Below, one piece after another: positions 36,182-45,474 of a stretch of DNA of 64,000 bases. Within the stretch, counting starts at the first letter, position 1; the number at the start of each line of letters is the position of its first letter. The DNA is from Eudoraea chungangensis (lineage in GTDB: Bacteria > Bacteroidota > Bacteroidia > Flavobacteriales > Flavobacteriaceae). The position numbers and the translations under genes were made by a program. Under the pieces are notes generated by a model that was given only the letters and a program-made list of their open reading frames with translations, searched no databases and was not told where the DNA came from. The DNA lies in NCBI RefSeq assembly GCF_029360665.1, contig NZ_JARDUB010000006.1, forward strand, positions 434,001 to 498,000, written 5' to 3'.

Positions 36182-36266
36182 ACAGCATAACAGTCTCGCA
36201 CTACTTGCCGCGGTAACAATCTATTCTTAAGAAATATCTTTATGAAGGAGATATTATAAAAAATCG

Positions 36267-36274
36267 TAATTTTG
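36267..36274 (+). promoter_or_regulatory. Candidate -7 element for alanine dehydrogenase (TAATTTTG)
   Basis: Exact TAnnTTTG match, 34 bp before the ATG at 36309. No TTG at 17-23 bp upstream. Confidence 0.4.
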
Positions 36275-36308
36275 AATTAGGTAAGCCATACTATTTATAG
36301 AAATACCA

Positions 36309-37508
36309 ATGAACCAACCCTCCTCTCCTTTTAGTCAACAACAACTTTTACCACAAGAGGAAACTTTAGAAATCTTTAAACAGAAAGGAGAATTATTTAT
36401 TGGTGTTCCTAATGAATACCAATACCAAGAAAAGCGAATTTGTTTAACGCCCGATGCTGTAAATGCAATTACATCCAATGGGCATAAGGTCTTATTGGAG
36501 GCGGGTGCAGGTGAAAGTGCCAGTTTTTCTGATAAAGAATATACAGAGGCAGGCGCCATAATAAGTAGGGATACTAAAAAAGTGTTTTCTTGCCCTATCT
36601 TACTAAAAGTAGAACCCCCTACCCTGGCGGAAATTCAAATGATGAATCCGCAGGCTACAATAATATCGGCCTTACAAATTAAAACTAGGTCTAAAGAGTA
36701 TTTTGAAGAGTTAGCCAAAAAAAGAATAACAGCCATTGCCTTTGAATATATTAGGGATGAGGATGGGAAATATCCTGCGGTAAGAAGTCTTAGCGAAATT
36801 GCGGGCACTTCCTCCGTTCTTATTGCTGCGGAGATTATGGCAGCTACTAATCAAGGAAATGGACTAATGTTTGGGAATATAAGCGGCGTGCCTCCTGCTG
36901 AAGTAGTAATTCTTGGTGCAGGCACTGTAGGAGAATTCGCAGCCAGGTCTGCCTTAGGTCTTGGAGCCAATGTAAAAGTATTTGATAATTCCCTGACCAA
37001 GCTTCGAAATATACAAACTAATTTAAAGCAGACTATATACACAAGTACCATACAACCAAAAAACCTTCTAAAAAGTCTAAGAAGGTGTGATGTGGCGATT
37101 GGTGCCGTACGGGGCACCGATAGATCTCCAGTCATTGTTAGTAATACCATGGTAGAGAATATGAAAAAAGGTGCTGTCATTATTGATGTGAGTATTGATA
37201 TGGGAGGATGTTTCGAAACAAGTGAACTTACAACACACGACAAGCCAACCCATGAAAAATACGGTGTGATACACTACGGCGTGCCAAATATTCCTGCAAG
37301 ATATCCAAGAACAGCTTCTGTTTCCATAAGTAATATCTTTACACCTTATTTATTGAAGATCGGGGAAGAAGGCGGACTTGAAAATTCCCTGCGATTTGAT
37401 AGGGGTTTGCGTAATGGGCTATATATGTATCATGGAATTCTTACTAATAAATCTGTAGGCGAATGGTTCGATTTGAAATATAGCGATATTAATTTTTTGA
37501 TCTTTTAA
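36309..37508 (+). CDS. ald: Alanine dehydrogenase family protein
   Basis: 399 residues, slightly longer than the 370-residue classic enzyme because of an N-terminal extension of about 30 residues (MNQPSSPFSQQQLLPQEE). AlaDH/PNT fold: GVPNEYQYQEKRICLTPDAV, the NAD-binding VVILGAGTVGEFAARSALGLGANV, and IDVSIDMGGCFETS. It converts L-alanine and NAD+ to pyruvate, ammonia and NADH. The C-terminus (MYHGILTNKSVGEWF) follows the flavobacterial form. It is followed at 2 nt by a small anchored gene. Confidence 0.9.
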   Translation: MNQPSSPFSQQQLLPQEETLEIFKQKGELFIGVPNEYQYQEKRICLTPDAVNAITSNGHKVLLEAGAGESASFSDKEYTEAGAIISRDTKKVFSCPILLKVEPPTLAEIQMMNPQATIISALQIKTRSKEYFEELAKKRITAIAFEYIRDEDGKYPAVRSLSEIAGTSSVLIAAEIMAATNQGNGLMFGNISGVPPAEVVILGAGTVGEFAARSALGLGANVKVFDNSLTKLRNIQTNLKQTIYTSTIQPKNLLKSLRRCDVAIGAVRGTDRSPVIVSNTMVENMKKGAVIIDVSIDMGGCFETSELTTHDKPTHEKYGVIHYGVPNIPARYPRTASVSISNIFTPYLLKIGEEGGLENSLRFDRGLRNGLYMYHGILTNKSVGEWFDLKYSDINFLIF

Positions 37509-37510
37509 AT

Positions 37511-37897
37511 ATGGCCTTCTTAAAGCGCTTAGGTTATTACCTAATAGGTTTTTCTATAGGTCTCCTGTTTCTTTTCTTCTTCCTTAAAAAAAAATCTGAC
37601 GAAAGCGGTACAAGCTTTTGCTATTTTCCAAATTGCAGAGTTTTAAAAGATATTAGGTCTAAAAAGCTAATTGAGAATGATTTGTCACAAACACTCTTCC
37701 ATGACCAAGTATTGGATTCTCTGAGGCTCCAAAAATTTTTAATGGAGGGTAAAATTATCTTCAATAAAAGCAATACAAAGATTCCAAAATGCAAAGAGTA
37801 TTACATTAAGGGTGAAATTGATTCTAAATTGGCCTTCTTACGAATTCAAAACTGTGATAGTACAGCCCTTATAAAAGAGTTCAACTTTATTAATTGA
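37511..37897 (+). CDS. Small membrane-anchored protein coupled to alanine dehydrogenase
   Basis: 128 residues. One N-terminal transmembrane helix (about 7-26, YYLIGFSIGLLFLFFFL) is followed by a soluble domain with CYFPNCRVLKDIR, two more Cys (KCKEYYIKG, IQNCDST) and alternating strands. It starts 2 nt after alanine dehydrogenase and is surely co-transcribed. From memory, short proteins of this shape often follow this gene in flavobacteria, and some are called DUF4258. I cannot verify that. Confidence 0.65.
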   Translation: MAFLKRLGYYLIGFSIGLLFLFFFLKKKSDESGTSFCYFPNCRVLKDIRSKKLIENDLSQTLFHDQVLDSLRLQKFLMEGKIIFNKSNTKIPKCKEYYIKGEIDSKLAFLRIQNCDSTALIKEFNFIN

Positions 37898-38066
37898 TTT
37901 GGAGAATACAGAACCTATAATTATACTAAATAGTAGGTTTAAAGAGTTATATTTTCAGGATTGGATAAAATAAATCCAAAGTTATGTAATATACCGATAG
38001 CTTAAATCAGAAGTCAATGCTTTGCAGTTTGAGGTAAACTTAGAAAAGGGCTATAGCCTTTACGTT

Positions 38067-39668
38067 ATGAAAACACAAAATCTTTGTAAAAATCTTTTTT
38101 TGCTAATTTCCCTAATTCTGGTAAATATACTATCGGCATCTGTATTACAGCAAGACCCAATTCCTTTTGCTTCCAAAACATTGCAAACAACTAAGAAGCA
38201 ATGGACAAATACAAAAAAAGAAGAAATACTTTCCTTGGCAACTGCCGATACATATGAATATGAGGATATAAACATCTACCTAATCCTTGAGTCGCCAAAT
38301 ATGGTTTTTGACTCATACCTTGGGAAAAACGATGTTAAGGATGAAGGAATACCCAAAGTCGAATTCATTGGTTTATTAGAAGAAATTCTTTATCAACCTG
38401 CCAAGGCTACAGAAAAGCTACTTTTTGCAAGTATTGAGGCGAGCAAGCAAGAGTATCTGGTTGCGCAGGAAATTGCCCAGACGTTCTATACCTCAAAGCA
38501 ATTGAACTATGATATGGGAATTCGATTCTTGGATAATCGGTTTAGTACCGAAAAGTTGGGAATCGCTCTCGAGATACTGGGGCAAACAGATTTCGAAAAC
38601 AAGTCCAATCCAAGTCCAGATAAAAACAAGAAATTGTCAAAGAAAATTGCATCGATAAAAACAAATTATAGTTCACATATTCCTGTAGTACAAGCCTTGA
38701 CCGAATTATCAGATTTTTTTACCATTCTACAAAAAGAGAATCTCGGAATTACCCAATTTCCTCCTTACACCAATTTCGCAAATTCTATTAAGCCAATAAT
38801 AAAGCAGAGAACGCAAGAACAAATTACCTGGAGACCTTCTCTTCTTATTGGCTATCCTAAGAGTGGATCTATATGGAAAACTCCTTCCAGAGTACTTATA
38901 AAATGGCAAACTAAAAATATAGACTCCGATAAAACAATAAAGTTCTTCCTAACACGGGATGATATCGTTGTTCAGGTTTTAGGGGTATTCAAGAATACTG
39001 GAGAAATTGAGAACATTGATCTTCGAAAAGGCTTGCCTGAAGGAGATACGTACAAGGTCATGGGCATAGAATTATTTCCCACGAATAAGTTCCATATCGC
39101 GAAGTTTGCCACACCATATTTTTCAATAAGAAAGGAAAGACAAAAAGTAGAAGCAAACAAAGCCAATGAAATCTTGCTAACTGAGGATAGCAGTTTAAAT
39201 GTAACAGCCACTGCCACCGAAGCAACTACTAAATTCAATAATGTAATTTACGAAAACGACTCCAAGTCTACAGATTTGAAAACAGAACTAAGTGCTGAAG
39301 CCTTAGAAGAACAAAGAAAATTATTTGCTGGCAGAAAAATATCCTATCAGAAGAAAATCTTAGTAGACAGCGAAACGCTAACAATCAACTTATATGACCA
39401 CGGTCGTCAGGATGGAGACATCGTCTCAATCTATCTAAATGGTAAGGCCGTAATTGCTAATCACATTCTTACTTATAAGAAAAAAAGCTTTGAGGTGACG
39501 CTAGACCCAAATAAGAAGAATGATCTTTTTCTATACGCACATAATTTAGGAAACTATCCTCCTAATACCGTTTCCTTAGAAATTAAGGACAATAGCAAAT
39601 CCGAAGAAATAATTCTGAATTCCGACCTAAAAAGCTGTGAGGCAGTATTAATTGAAGTTCAGCCTTAA
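38067..39668 (+). CDS. Large secreted protein of unknown function
   Basis: 533 residues from the ATG at 38067, chosen over the TTG at 38022 because it starts the signal peptide (MKTQNLCKNLFLLISLILVNILSASVLQQ). Positions 35-270 are helical and polar. A middle region (about 270-370) contains SLLIGYPKSGSIWKTPSRVLIKWQTKN. The C-terminal 110 residues are beta-rich (ILVDSETLTINLYDHGRQDGDIVSIYLNGK, FLYAHNLGNYPPNTVSLEI). I recognise no catalytic motif. The last domain resembles an all-beta surface or carrier module. The gene stands alone and is convergent with proline dehydrogenase. Confidence 0.65.
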   Translation: MKTQNLCKNLFLLISLILVNILSASVLQQDPIPFASKTLQTTKKQWTNTKKEEILSLATADTYEYEDINIYLILESPNMVFDSYLGKNDVKDEGIPKVEFIGLLEEILYQPAKATEKLLFASIEASKQEYLVAQEIAQTFYTSKQLNYDMGIRFLDNRFSTEKLGIALEILGQTDFENKSNPSPDKNKKLSKKIASIKTNYSSHIPVVQALTELSDFFTILQKENLGITQFPPYTNFANSIKPIIKQRTQEQITWRPSLLIGYPKSGSIWKTPSRVLIKWQTKNIDSDKTIKFFLTRDDIVVQVLGVFKNTGEIENIDLRKGLPEGDTYKVMGIELFPTNKFHIAKFATPYFSIRKERQKVEANKANEILLTEDSSLNVTATATEATTKFNNVIYENDSKSTDLKTELSAEALEEQRKLFAGRKISYQKKILVDSETLTINLYDHGRQDGDIVSIYLNGKAVIANHILTYKKKSFEVTLDPNKKNDLFLYAHNLGNYPPNTVSLEIKDNSKSEEIILNSDLKSCEAVLIEVQP

Positions 39669-39721
39669 TTTTATTCGTGTTATGGATTAAAAACTTCATC
39701 TTTCCATAAATCATTTAAGCT

Positions 39722-40888
39722 TTATATTTTTCTCCTTTTACGTTCTTTCTTTAGTAGGTCCAACTCTCTATTTGTTTGCCCTGCCACAGAGGTATTCTCT
39801 TCAGCGCGACGAATAAGATATGGCATAACGTCTTTTACAGGTCCAAATGGAAGATATTTGGCCACATTATAGTTTTTTGCACTGAGGTTAAAAGAAATGT
39901 GATCACTCATTCCATAGAGCTGTCCAAACCAAATCCGTTTATCTTCTGGAGCAATAGACTGCTTGCCCATAAGCGTCATTAGCTTATAAGTACTCTCTTC
40001 ATTATGTGTCCCAAGGAATAGAGAAATTGTATCCAAGTGATCAATAATATATTCTACCCCTCTATCAAAGTTTTCATCTGTTTCTTTTTTTGAGGCGCAA
40101 ATAGGTGTAGGATAACCGCGTTCTTCAGCTCTGTCATTTTCCTTTTCCATATAGGCCCCTCTAACCGCTTTAATTCCTATTTTAAAACCGTCCTTGTCGG
40201 CCACTTTTTTTAATTTCTGAAGGTAATCTATCCGATCCCATCTATATAATTGTAAGGTATTATAGACAATAATTTTTTCTTTGTTGTATTTACGCATCAT
40301 CTCTTCTACAAGCTTGTCAGCAGCAGGCTGCATCCAGCTTTCTTCCGCATCTACTAAGAGTGAAACTTGCAAATCATGGGCTTTTTTACAGGTAGTTTCA
40401 AATCGATTCACCACCCTGTTCCATTCCTCTTTTTCCTTGGCGTTAAGACTTTTATTTTCACTTACCTTTTTAAATAAGGCAAATCTACCATAACCGGTCG
40501 GCTTAAATACCGCAAAAGGTATAGCATCCTTTTCCTTTACAAAATCTAGAATCTTTAAAACTTTGGCAAGAGCATCATCTAGGGGGTCTTCGGTATTTTT
40601 CCCTTCCACGGAATAATCCAAAACTGATGCAACTCCTTTACTCCACATTCTATCAACAACCAACAAGCAGTCTTCTTCACTAACCCCACCACAGAAATGA
40701 TCAAAGACGGTAGCTCTAATTAACCCATCAACCGGAAGTCTTGCCTTAATGGCAAAGTTTGTCATCGCCGTTCCAATTCTCACCAAAGGTTCATTTGCAA
40801 TAAGTTTAAATAGAAAAAAAGCTCTTTCTAGTTCCGAATCCGTTTTTAAAGAAAAAGCTGTGGCAGTATCCTCAAATATTCCTTTCAT
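39722..40888 (-). CDS. Proline dehydrogenase
   Basis: 388 residues. FAD-dependent oxidation of proline to pyrroline-5-carboxylate. Marks: the TIM-barrel strands ending VRGAYMEKENDRAEE (the conserved Arg and Tyr), FLGTHNEESTYKL, WFGQLYGMSDHISFNLS and PYLIRRAEENTSVAGQTNRE, whose final Arg pair contacts the substrate carboxylate. Length matches the mono-functional Bacteroidota enzyme rather than the large PutA fusion. It is divergent from aroB. Confidence 0.93.
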   Translation of the reverse strand: MKGIFEDTATAFSLKTDSELERAFFLFKLIANEPLVRIGTAMTNFAIKARLPVDGLIRATVFDHFCGGVSEEDCLLVVDRMWSKGVASVLDYSVEGKNTEDPLDDALAKVLKILDFVKEKDAIPFAVFKPTGYGRFALFKKVSENKSLNAKEKEEWNRVVNRFETTCKKAHDLQVSLLVDAEESWMQPAADKLVEEMMRKYNKEKIIVYNTLQLYRWDRIDYLQKLKKVADKDGFKIGIKAVRGAYMEKENDRAEERGYPTPICASKKETDENFDRGVEYIIDHLDTISLFLGTHNEESTYKLMTLMGKQSIAPEDKRIWFGQLYGMSDHISFNLSAKNYNVAKYLPFGPVKDVMPYLIRRAEENTSVAGQTNRELDLLKKERKRRKI

Positions 40889-41028
40889 TTACAAAATTTA
40901 AAGCTAATTTAAATATAATCACAGAAAACTTATTCGATAACTAAAAAATTGCCTTTATTTTGTGTTTCGTTTTATGTAACACCGTTTTATGTCTGGAAGT
41001 GTTACCAATTAAAACTTAAAATACTTTT

Positions 41029-42090
41029 ATGGAATCTATTATATCCTCAACCTGTCCTATCCATTTTAATAGTAAGGCAGCAGAATCGATTGAAGCGCAT
41101 CTTAAATATGCAAATTATTCCAATCTCTATATTTTGGTTGACGAGAATACTAGAGAGCATTGTTTACCGCTATTTGAAAAACATATTGGATCTGATTACG
41201 AATACAAGATTATTGAAATAAACTCGGGAGAAGTTAACAAGAATATTGATACTTGTTTAAAGGTCTGGAATATACTTTCTGATGAAAACTGTGATAGAAA
41301 AAGTCTCTTAATTAATTTAGGAGGAGGAGTAATTACAGATTTAGGAGGCTTTGTGGCTTCTACATACAAAAGAGGAATAAATTTCATAAACATTCCCACC
41401 ACTCTTCTGGCAATGGTAGACGCTTCCGTGGGCGGTAAAACTGGTGTTGATTTAGGTATGCTTAAAAATCAAATCGGGGTAATAAATCAACCTCAAATGG
41501 TATTAATATTCCCAGAATTCTTACACACTCTTGAAAATCGCCAACTGAATAGCGGATTTGCCGAAATGCTTAAACACGGACTAATTACTAATCAAAGATA
41601 TTGGAGTGATATAAAAAACGTCAGTTCATTGGAAGCATTTGAGAGCTTTATATATGAATCTATTGTAATCAAAAATGAAGTAGTGAGACAAGATCCCACT
41701 GAAAAAAGTTTAAGAAAGATTTTAAACTTTGGACATACACTAGGACATGCCATAGAATCTTACTTTCTCGACAATGAAAATAAGACTACACTCTTACATG
41801 GAGAGGCTATTGCCGTAGGTATGATCATGGAAGCCTTTTTATCTCACAAGCTCATAGGTCTCTCGATTTACCAATTAGAGGATATAAAATCCTCTGTACT
41901 GCAACATTTTAAACCCGTTTCTTTTGAAACAGATGATGTTTCGGGAATTATTGATTTACTTAAGTACGACAAAAAGAATTCTCATGGAAATGTAAATTTT
42001 GTACTACTTAAAAGAATTGGAGATGCCCTTATAGACAATAAGGTTTCAGACCAATTAATCAATGAGGCTTTCGCATACTACACAGAATAG
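41029..42090 (+). CDS. aroB: 3-dehydroquinate synthase
   Basis: 353 residues. It converts DAHP to 3-dehydroquinate in the shikimate pathway. Motifs: LGGGVITDLGGFVASTYKRGI (NAD site), PTTLLAMVDASVGGKTGVD, LNFGHTLGHAIE and LLHGEAIAVGM (zinc ligands). An overlapping frame starting at 40949 is only a shadow. Normal length. Confidence 0.96.
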   Translation: MESIISSTCPIHFNSKAAESIEAHLKYANYSNLYILVDENTREHCLPLFEKHIGSDYEYKIIEINSGEVNKNIDTCLKVWNILSDENCDRKSLLINLGGGVITDLGGFVASTYKRGINFINIPTTLLAMVDASVGGKTGVDLGMLKNQIGVINQPQMVLIFPEFLHTLENRQLNSGFAEMLKHGLITNQRYWSDIKNVSSLEAFESFIYESIVIKNEVVRQDPTEKSLRKILNFGHTLGHAIESYFLDNENKTTLLHGEAIAVGMIMEAFLSHKLIGLSIYQLEDIKSSVLQHFKPVSFETDDVSGIIDLLKYDKKNSHGNVNFVLLKRIGDALIDNKVSDQLINEAFAYYTE

Positions 42091-42205
42091 ATAATACACC
42101 TACTTAATTTGCGCTTTTGACAACTCTTTAGATTTTCTTATTTAAAAAAAAACTAGCTTAGGTATTGTAATAACTAACACAGAGTTTAATTAACCAATAC
42201 TTAAA

Positions 42206-42526
42206 ATGAAAAGAGTTTTAATAGATTACAAAAAACTTGCAAGACCACTGGCGAGTCGCTTAATTGAATCGTATCCCGATGGATATGGAGACGATGACAT
42301 CATTTCCTTTATGAACTCCAAAGGACAATTAATTGAAGCTGTTGAATTAAGAACTGAAGACACGTTATTTCTAGTTAAGATAAGCAAGAGTTTAGCCACT
42401 TTTATGGCGAATTTTGATGAAGAGTTTGAGAAAGAATTAGCGCCAGAAAATGCAACTCATGTAAATTCTATGAAGATGGCTACACAACTGAAGAGGGAAG
42501 AACGACCGCAAACAGAGCTAGATTAA
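42206..42526 (+). CDS. Small conserved hypothetical protein
   Basis: 106 residues. It begins MKRVLIDYKKLARPLASRLIESYPDGYGDDDIISFMNSKGQLIEAVELRTEDTLFLVKIS, a compact alpha/beta domain without a signal peptide, and ends with an acidic, disordered tail (EEFEKELAPEN, REERPQTELD). I recognise no family. It is not obviously linked to aroB, 115 nt upstream. The stop overlaps the end of the convergent DinB gene by 4 nt. Confidence 0.65.
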   Translation: MKRVLIDYKKLARPLASRLIESYPDGYGDDDIISFMNSKGQLIEAVELRTEDTLFLVKISKSLATFMANFDEEFEKELAPENATHVNSMKMATQLKREERPQTELD

Positions 42527-43047
42527 GTGTTTAGATACTTTGCTCTTATTACGTTTCGATGATGTTTTTGGTGCCCGCAGCAAATAAAACCCAAAGCACC
42601 AACGCTCATCGGCGAATTACTTGCAATACCTTTTCTTTTTAATTGACTCTCGTTGAATGAGAGGAAAAGACTAATGGTAGACTGCCGTACAGCTCGATAT
42701 GCTTTTATGATATCCTCCTTGCTCCATGTGTTTGCCATAGATGTCTCCACATAAGCATCCTGATCAAAACCAGGTAATTTAGTTGTGTCATTACGGGCAA
42801 ATCTCAAGGCTCTGTATTGAAAAACTCTTTCGGCATCTATTATATGGAGTAAAACTTCAGCAATTGTCCATTTCCCTTCCGTATATGCATAATGTAGTTT
42901 CTCGTCAGCTATACTTTCTATAAATTGAGGAAAATTATCAAGTTGCTTTATCAGCAACTCATTTAAAGAGTTGGTACCCAATACTTCAATATAGGGGCCG
43001 TAGTACTCATGGTAATCACTTTTCAATAATTCATTCGATTTCATCAA
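42523..43047 (-). CDS. DinB family protein
   Basis: 174 residues. Four-helix DinB/DUF664 fold with metal-ligand His positions in EVLLHIIDAERVFQYRALRFARND and CCGHQKHHRNVIRAKYL (the H-x3-H pattern at the C-terminus). Members act as metal-dependent transferases, often with bacillithiol or unknown thiols. The role here is unknown. It lies 51 nt after the Lrp gene, with a small hairpin between. Confidence 0.85.
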   Translation of the reverse strand: MMKSNELLKSDYHEYYGPYIEVLGTNSLNELLIKQLDNFPQFIESIADEKLHYAYTEGKWTIAEVLLHIIDAERVFQYRALRFARNDTTKLPGFDQDAYVETSMANTWSKEDIIKAYRAVRQSTISLFLSFNESQLKRKGIASNSPMSVGALGFICCGHQKHHRNVIRAKYLNT

Positions 43048-43075
43048 AAAGACTTTTGCTGGTTATACTTCTCCC

Positions 43076-43096
43076 GGTTCTTGGTACCGAAGAACC
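43076..43096 (-). other. Small hairpin between the Lrp and DinB genes
   Basis: GGTTCTT (43076-43082) pairs with AAGAACC (43090-43096) around the 7-nt loop GGTACCG. No T-run follows on the minus strand, so it is not a clear terminator. It may affect mRNA decay between lrp and dinB. Confidence 0.4.
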
Positions 43097-43098
43097 CT

Positions 43099-43578
43099 CT
43101 ATAATTCATTAAAAATTCTATGCATCAATCTCTTTTTATCATTGATGCTCTCTTCTAAGGAAATCATGGTCTCAGTTCTGCTAATACCTTCAATATCATC
43201 AATTTTAAAGATAATATTCTTTGCATGATTCGTATCCTTTGCTCTTATCTTACAAAAGATATTAAATTTACCGGTGGTGATATGGGCCACCGTTACATTG
43301 GGGATTTGATTTAGCCGCTCAAGAACAAATTTAGTCTGATGTGTTTTTTCCAGAAAAATTCCTACATAGGCAATAAAAGCATAACCAAGTTTTACATAGT
43401 CCAGAGTTAAAGACGAGCCTCTAATAATACCGGATTCTTCCATTTTTTTTACTCTAACATGGACTGTACCCGCAGAGATTAGCAATTTTTTTGCAATATC
43501 TGTAAAGGGTGTTCTTGTATTATCGATCAACATATCTAGTATCTGATGATCTATTTCGTCCAATTTAATTTTACCCAT
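43099..43578 (-). CDS. Lrp/AsnC family transcriptional regulator
   Basis: 159 residues. The N-terminal helix-turn-helix (LDEIDHQILDMLIDNTRTPFTDIAKKLLISAGTVHVRVKKMEESGIIRGSSLTLD) is followed by the RAM/ligand domain (about 70-150, YAFIAYVGIFLE and GKFNIFCKIRAKDTNHAKNII). Such proteins sense amino acids, often leucine or branched-chain acids, and bind as oligomers. The 159-residue size is normal. A regulated target in this window, such as the leu promoter palindrome, is only a possibility. Confidence 0.93.
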   Translation of the reverse strand: MGKIKLDEIDHQILDMLIDNTRTPFTDIAKKLLISAGTVHVRVKKMEESGIIRGSSLTLDYVKLGYAFIAYVGIFLEKTHQTKFVLERLNQIPNVTVAHITTGKFNIFCKIRAKDTNHAKNIIFKIDDIEGISRTETMISLEESINDKKRLMHRIFNEL

Positions 43579-43684
43579 TTTTTAATAATTTTTTTGCTAA
43601 AGTATAAAATTAAAGAACTTAATGTAATAAATGTTATTATTTTCTGAGTTATATGTAATATTAAGCGGTATTTTCGTTATAAAT

Positions 43685-44788
43685 CTAAAAAAGTATTTTA
43701 CCCAATTCCTTGTTGTTTTTTAGGTTTTCTAAGTCGCTAAGAAGCAGACAATCAAATTCCGAATGTCCATAATACTCAGATAGATTTCCTTCTTCTGCGA
43801 TGTACGGCTTAAATTGAATGCTATTGTTCACCAAGATTTCTTTGTAGAGAATACCCAAATCACCAGACAATTCTGGATTTAATACAGAGACACTTTTAAT
43901 CAAGATATCAAAATATAATTTTTTGTTTTCGGGTATTTGAAAATAAGCCTCCGTACTGGCCTTTTCAATTTTATTCGTAATTAATGCCTCCATGGCAAGA
44001 ACTAAAGCATAGTATACTAATCGTCGGGTTTTTTCCCTTTGATAGTCTTCAGGGTAATGACCAGCCTCAAATAATAAAGTTGGTGTACCTAGGCTTTGGA
44101 AAGTATCCCCAACACAATTAAGATTATAAGCATCGTCATATCTCCCAATTCTATGTGGAATCAAGTCAGAAATCCCTTGCTCTATGCATGTAATAAGCCT
44201 CATACTCCTATCTCTTGATTCGTTCAGGTCACATGCTTTATTAAAAGCAGGGGTCAAAAACGAGAGTGTTGCAGGATATTTCGTCTCTCCAGCAGAAAAA
44301 ATGGTTCTTTGGTCGTGCATATTAAAACAAAAGTGAGGCTTAAACTCTTCATAAGCCTTTCGTAAAACTTTTGATTCTGGCTGACTAAGATTTTGTGCGT
44401 CTCTATTCAAATCGATTCCCGTTGCATTAAACCGAGTATACCTTTCCGCTCCGTCAGGATTCAAAATTGGTATTATTAGAAAGTTGATTCTTTTTAAATA
44501 GTCTTTAGACTTAATGTCGGTACTTTTTAATAAACTAATAAAATCAAATACCGCCTTTGTCGTTGTAGATTCATTTCCATGCATCTGTGACCATATAAGA
44601 ATTTTTATGCTTCCTGTACCAAAGGAAAATCCGTAAATACTTTTATTCTCTATGGAAGAGCCCAATAATATTGCCTCATTTGAAAGCCCCTTTCTTTCTA
44701 TAAAAAGCTCCAAGTCACTATTGGTGATATACCTTCCAAAAATATCCGAATCTTTGTAATAGGAAATTCTTTGATCTATTGACTCCAT
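43685..44788 (-). CDS. M14 family zinc carboxypeptidase-like protein
   Basis: 367 residues from the ATG at 44788 (MESIDQRISYYKD). TTG codons just upstream are less likely. Zinc site: HGNESTTT (the H-x-x-E pair), the third His in CFNMHDQRT, the substrate Arg in GIDLNRDAQNLSQPE, and the catalytic Glu in PTLLFEAGHYPEDYQ. There is no signal peptide, so it is cytoplasmic, unlike digestive carboxypeptidases. The C-terminal part (about 250-367) is unusual for the family and may be an accessory domain. It probably acts on peptide or amide-linked metabolites. Confidence 0.88.
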   Translation of the reverse strand: MESIDQRISYYKDSDIFGRYITNSDLELFIERKGLSNEAILLGSSIENKSIYGFSFGTGSIKILIWSQMHGNESTTTKAVFDFISLLKSTDIKSKDYLKRINFLIIPILNPDGAERYTRFNATGIDLNRDAQNLSQPESKVLRKAYEEFKPHFCFNMHDQRTIFSAGETKYPATLSFLTPAFNKACDLNESRDRSMRLITCIEQGISDLIPHRIGRYDDAYNLNCVGDTFQSLGTPTLLFEAGHYPEDYQREKTRRLVYYALVLAMEALITNKIEKASTEAYFQIPENKKLYFDILIKSVSVLNPELSGDLGILYKEILVNNSIQFKPYIAEEGNLSEYYGHSEFDCLLLSDLENLKNNKELGKILF

Positions 44789-44808
44789 ATGCAACAACTA
44801 AATATATA

Positions 44809-44816
44809 CAAATGTA
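44809..44816 (-). promoter_or_regulatory. Candidate -7 element for the M14 gene (TACATTTG on the minus strand)
   Basis: Plus-strand CAAATGTA reads TACATTTG toward the M14 gene, 20 bp before its ATG. A TTG lies at 16-bp spacing, one base short of the usual range. Confidence 0.4.
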
Positions 44817-44995
44817 GCCCCATTTATTTTTACAATAATAACTTATATTGTTACTTTTGTAAACACAATACAGAACGATTTTGGAGAAATTTGAGGCCTT
44901 AATTAGACAATTGTAAATAAATATAATTTATAAACTTTATATTATTGTGAATCAATATTTTATATAGTTTTATGCAAACTAATACTTTATTTTAT

Positions 44996-45028
44996 TTTGT
45001 TCGAAATATAGGTGTTTTTATATTTTTG
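44996..45028 (+). promoter_or_regulatory. Promoter of the XRE-like regulator: TTTG - 21 bp - TATTTTTG
   Basis: -33 TTTG at 44996-44999 and -7 TATTTTTG at 45021-45028, spaced 21 bp, 18 bp before the ATG at 45047. This satisfies both halves of the flavobacterial consensus. Confidence 0.65.
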
Positions 45029-45046
45029 AATTGATTTTTGATTACA

Positions 45047-45415
45047 ATGGTAAACACAGAAGCTTTTATACTCAGACTTGAAATAATTCTTGAACACTAC
45101 CAACTAACTGCCTCAGCCTTTGCAGACAAAATAGGAGTTCAAAGGTCCTCTATCTCACATCTTTTGGCAGGAAGAAACAAACCTAGTTTAGAATTTGTTT
45201 TAAAAGTTGTAAAGTCCTTTCCAGAAGTAAATTTGTATTGGCTCCTAAACGGGAAGGGGAAATTTCCACAGGAAACTAAAAACTCTTTAGCCGATAAACC
45301 AATTTATCACAAGCTAACCGATAAAACGGTACCGACTAAAAAGGTTGAGAAAATTGTTATTTTCTATACTGATGGTAGCTTTAAAGTATACGACAAGGAA
45401 TACAATTCTATAGCA
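45047..45415 (+). CDS. XRE-like helix-turn-helix DNA-binding protein
   Basis: 123 codons from the ATG at 45047. The HTH spans about 5-65 (LEIILEHYQLTASAFADKIGVQRSSISHLLAGRNKPSLEFVLKVVKSFPEVNLYWLLNGKGKF). The short basic tail ends VIFYTDGSFKVYDKEY, a beta-hairpin element common in flavobacterial members. It regulates transcription. The target is unknown. It is related to the regulator at 32654. The TTG at 45038 is not needed. Confidence 0.85.
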
Positions 45416-45440
45416 TAAAATATAAAATACCTTATACGGT

Positions 45441-45448
45441 TATTTTTG
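45441..45448 (+). promoter_or_regulatory. Candidate -7 element (TATTTTTG) for the 45475 gene
   Basis: Exact TAnnTTTG match, 26 bp before the ATG at 45475. No TTG at the usual spacing. Confidence 0.35.
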
Positions 45449-45474
45449 TTCGGCTATTTCAGTATTTTGCAAGT

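Noticed and set aside
28200-39700. Whole 28-39.7 kb region as a genomic island or defence island
   Set aside because: No integrase, transposase, tRNA, direct-repeat boundary or known defence gene is seen, and conserved genes (tsaE, ald) are interspersed.
40949-41221. 90-codon plus-strand frame overlapping the start of aroB
   Set aside because: It runs through the aroB start in another frame and has no family features; aroB itself is certain.
44851-44866. Near-palindrome GTTAC-TTTT-GTAAAC and a plus-strand TACTTTTG
   Set aside because: It is about 190 bp from the plus-strand gene, which has a better promoter at 44996-45028, and the arms are short and uneven.
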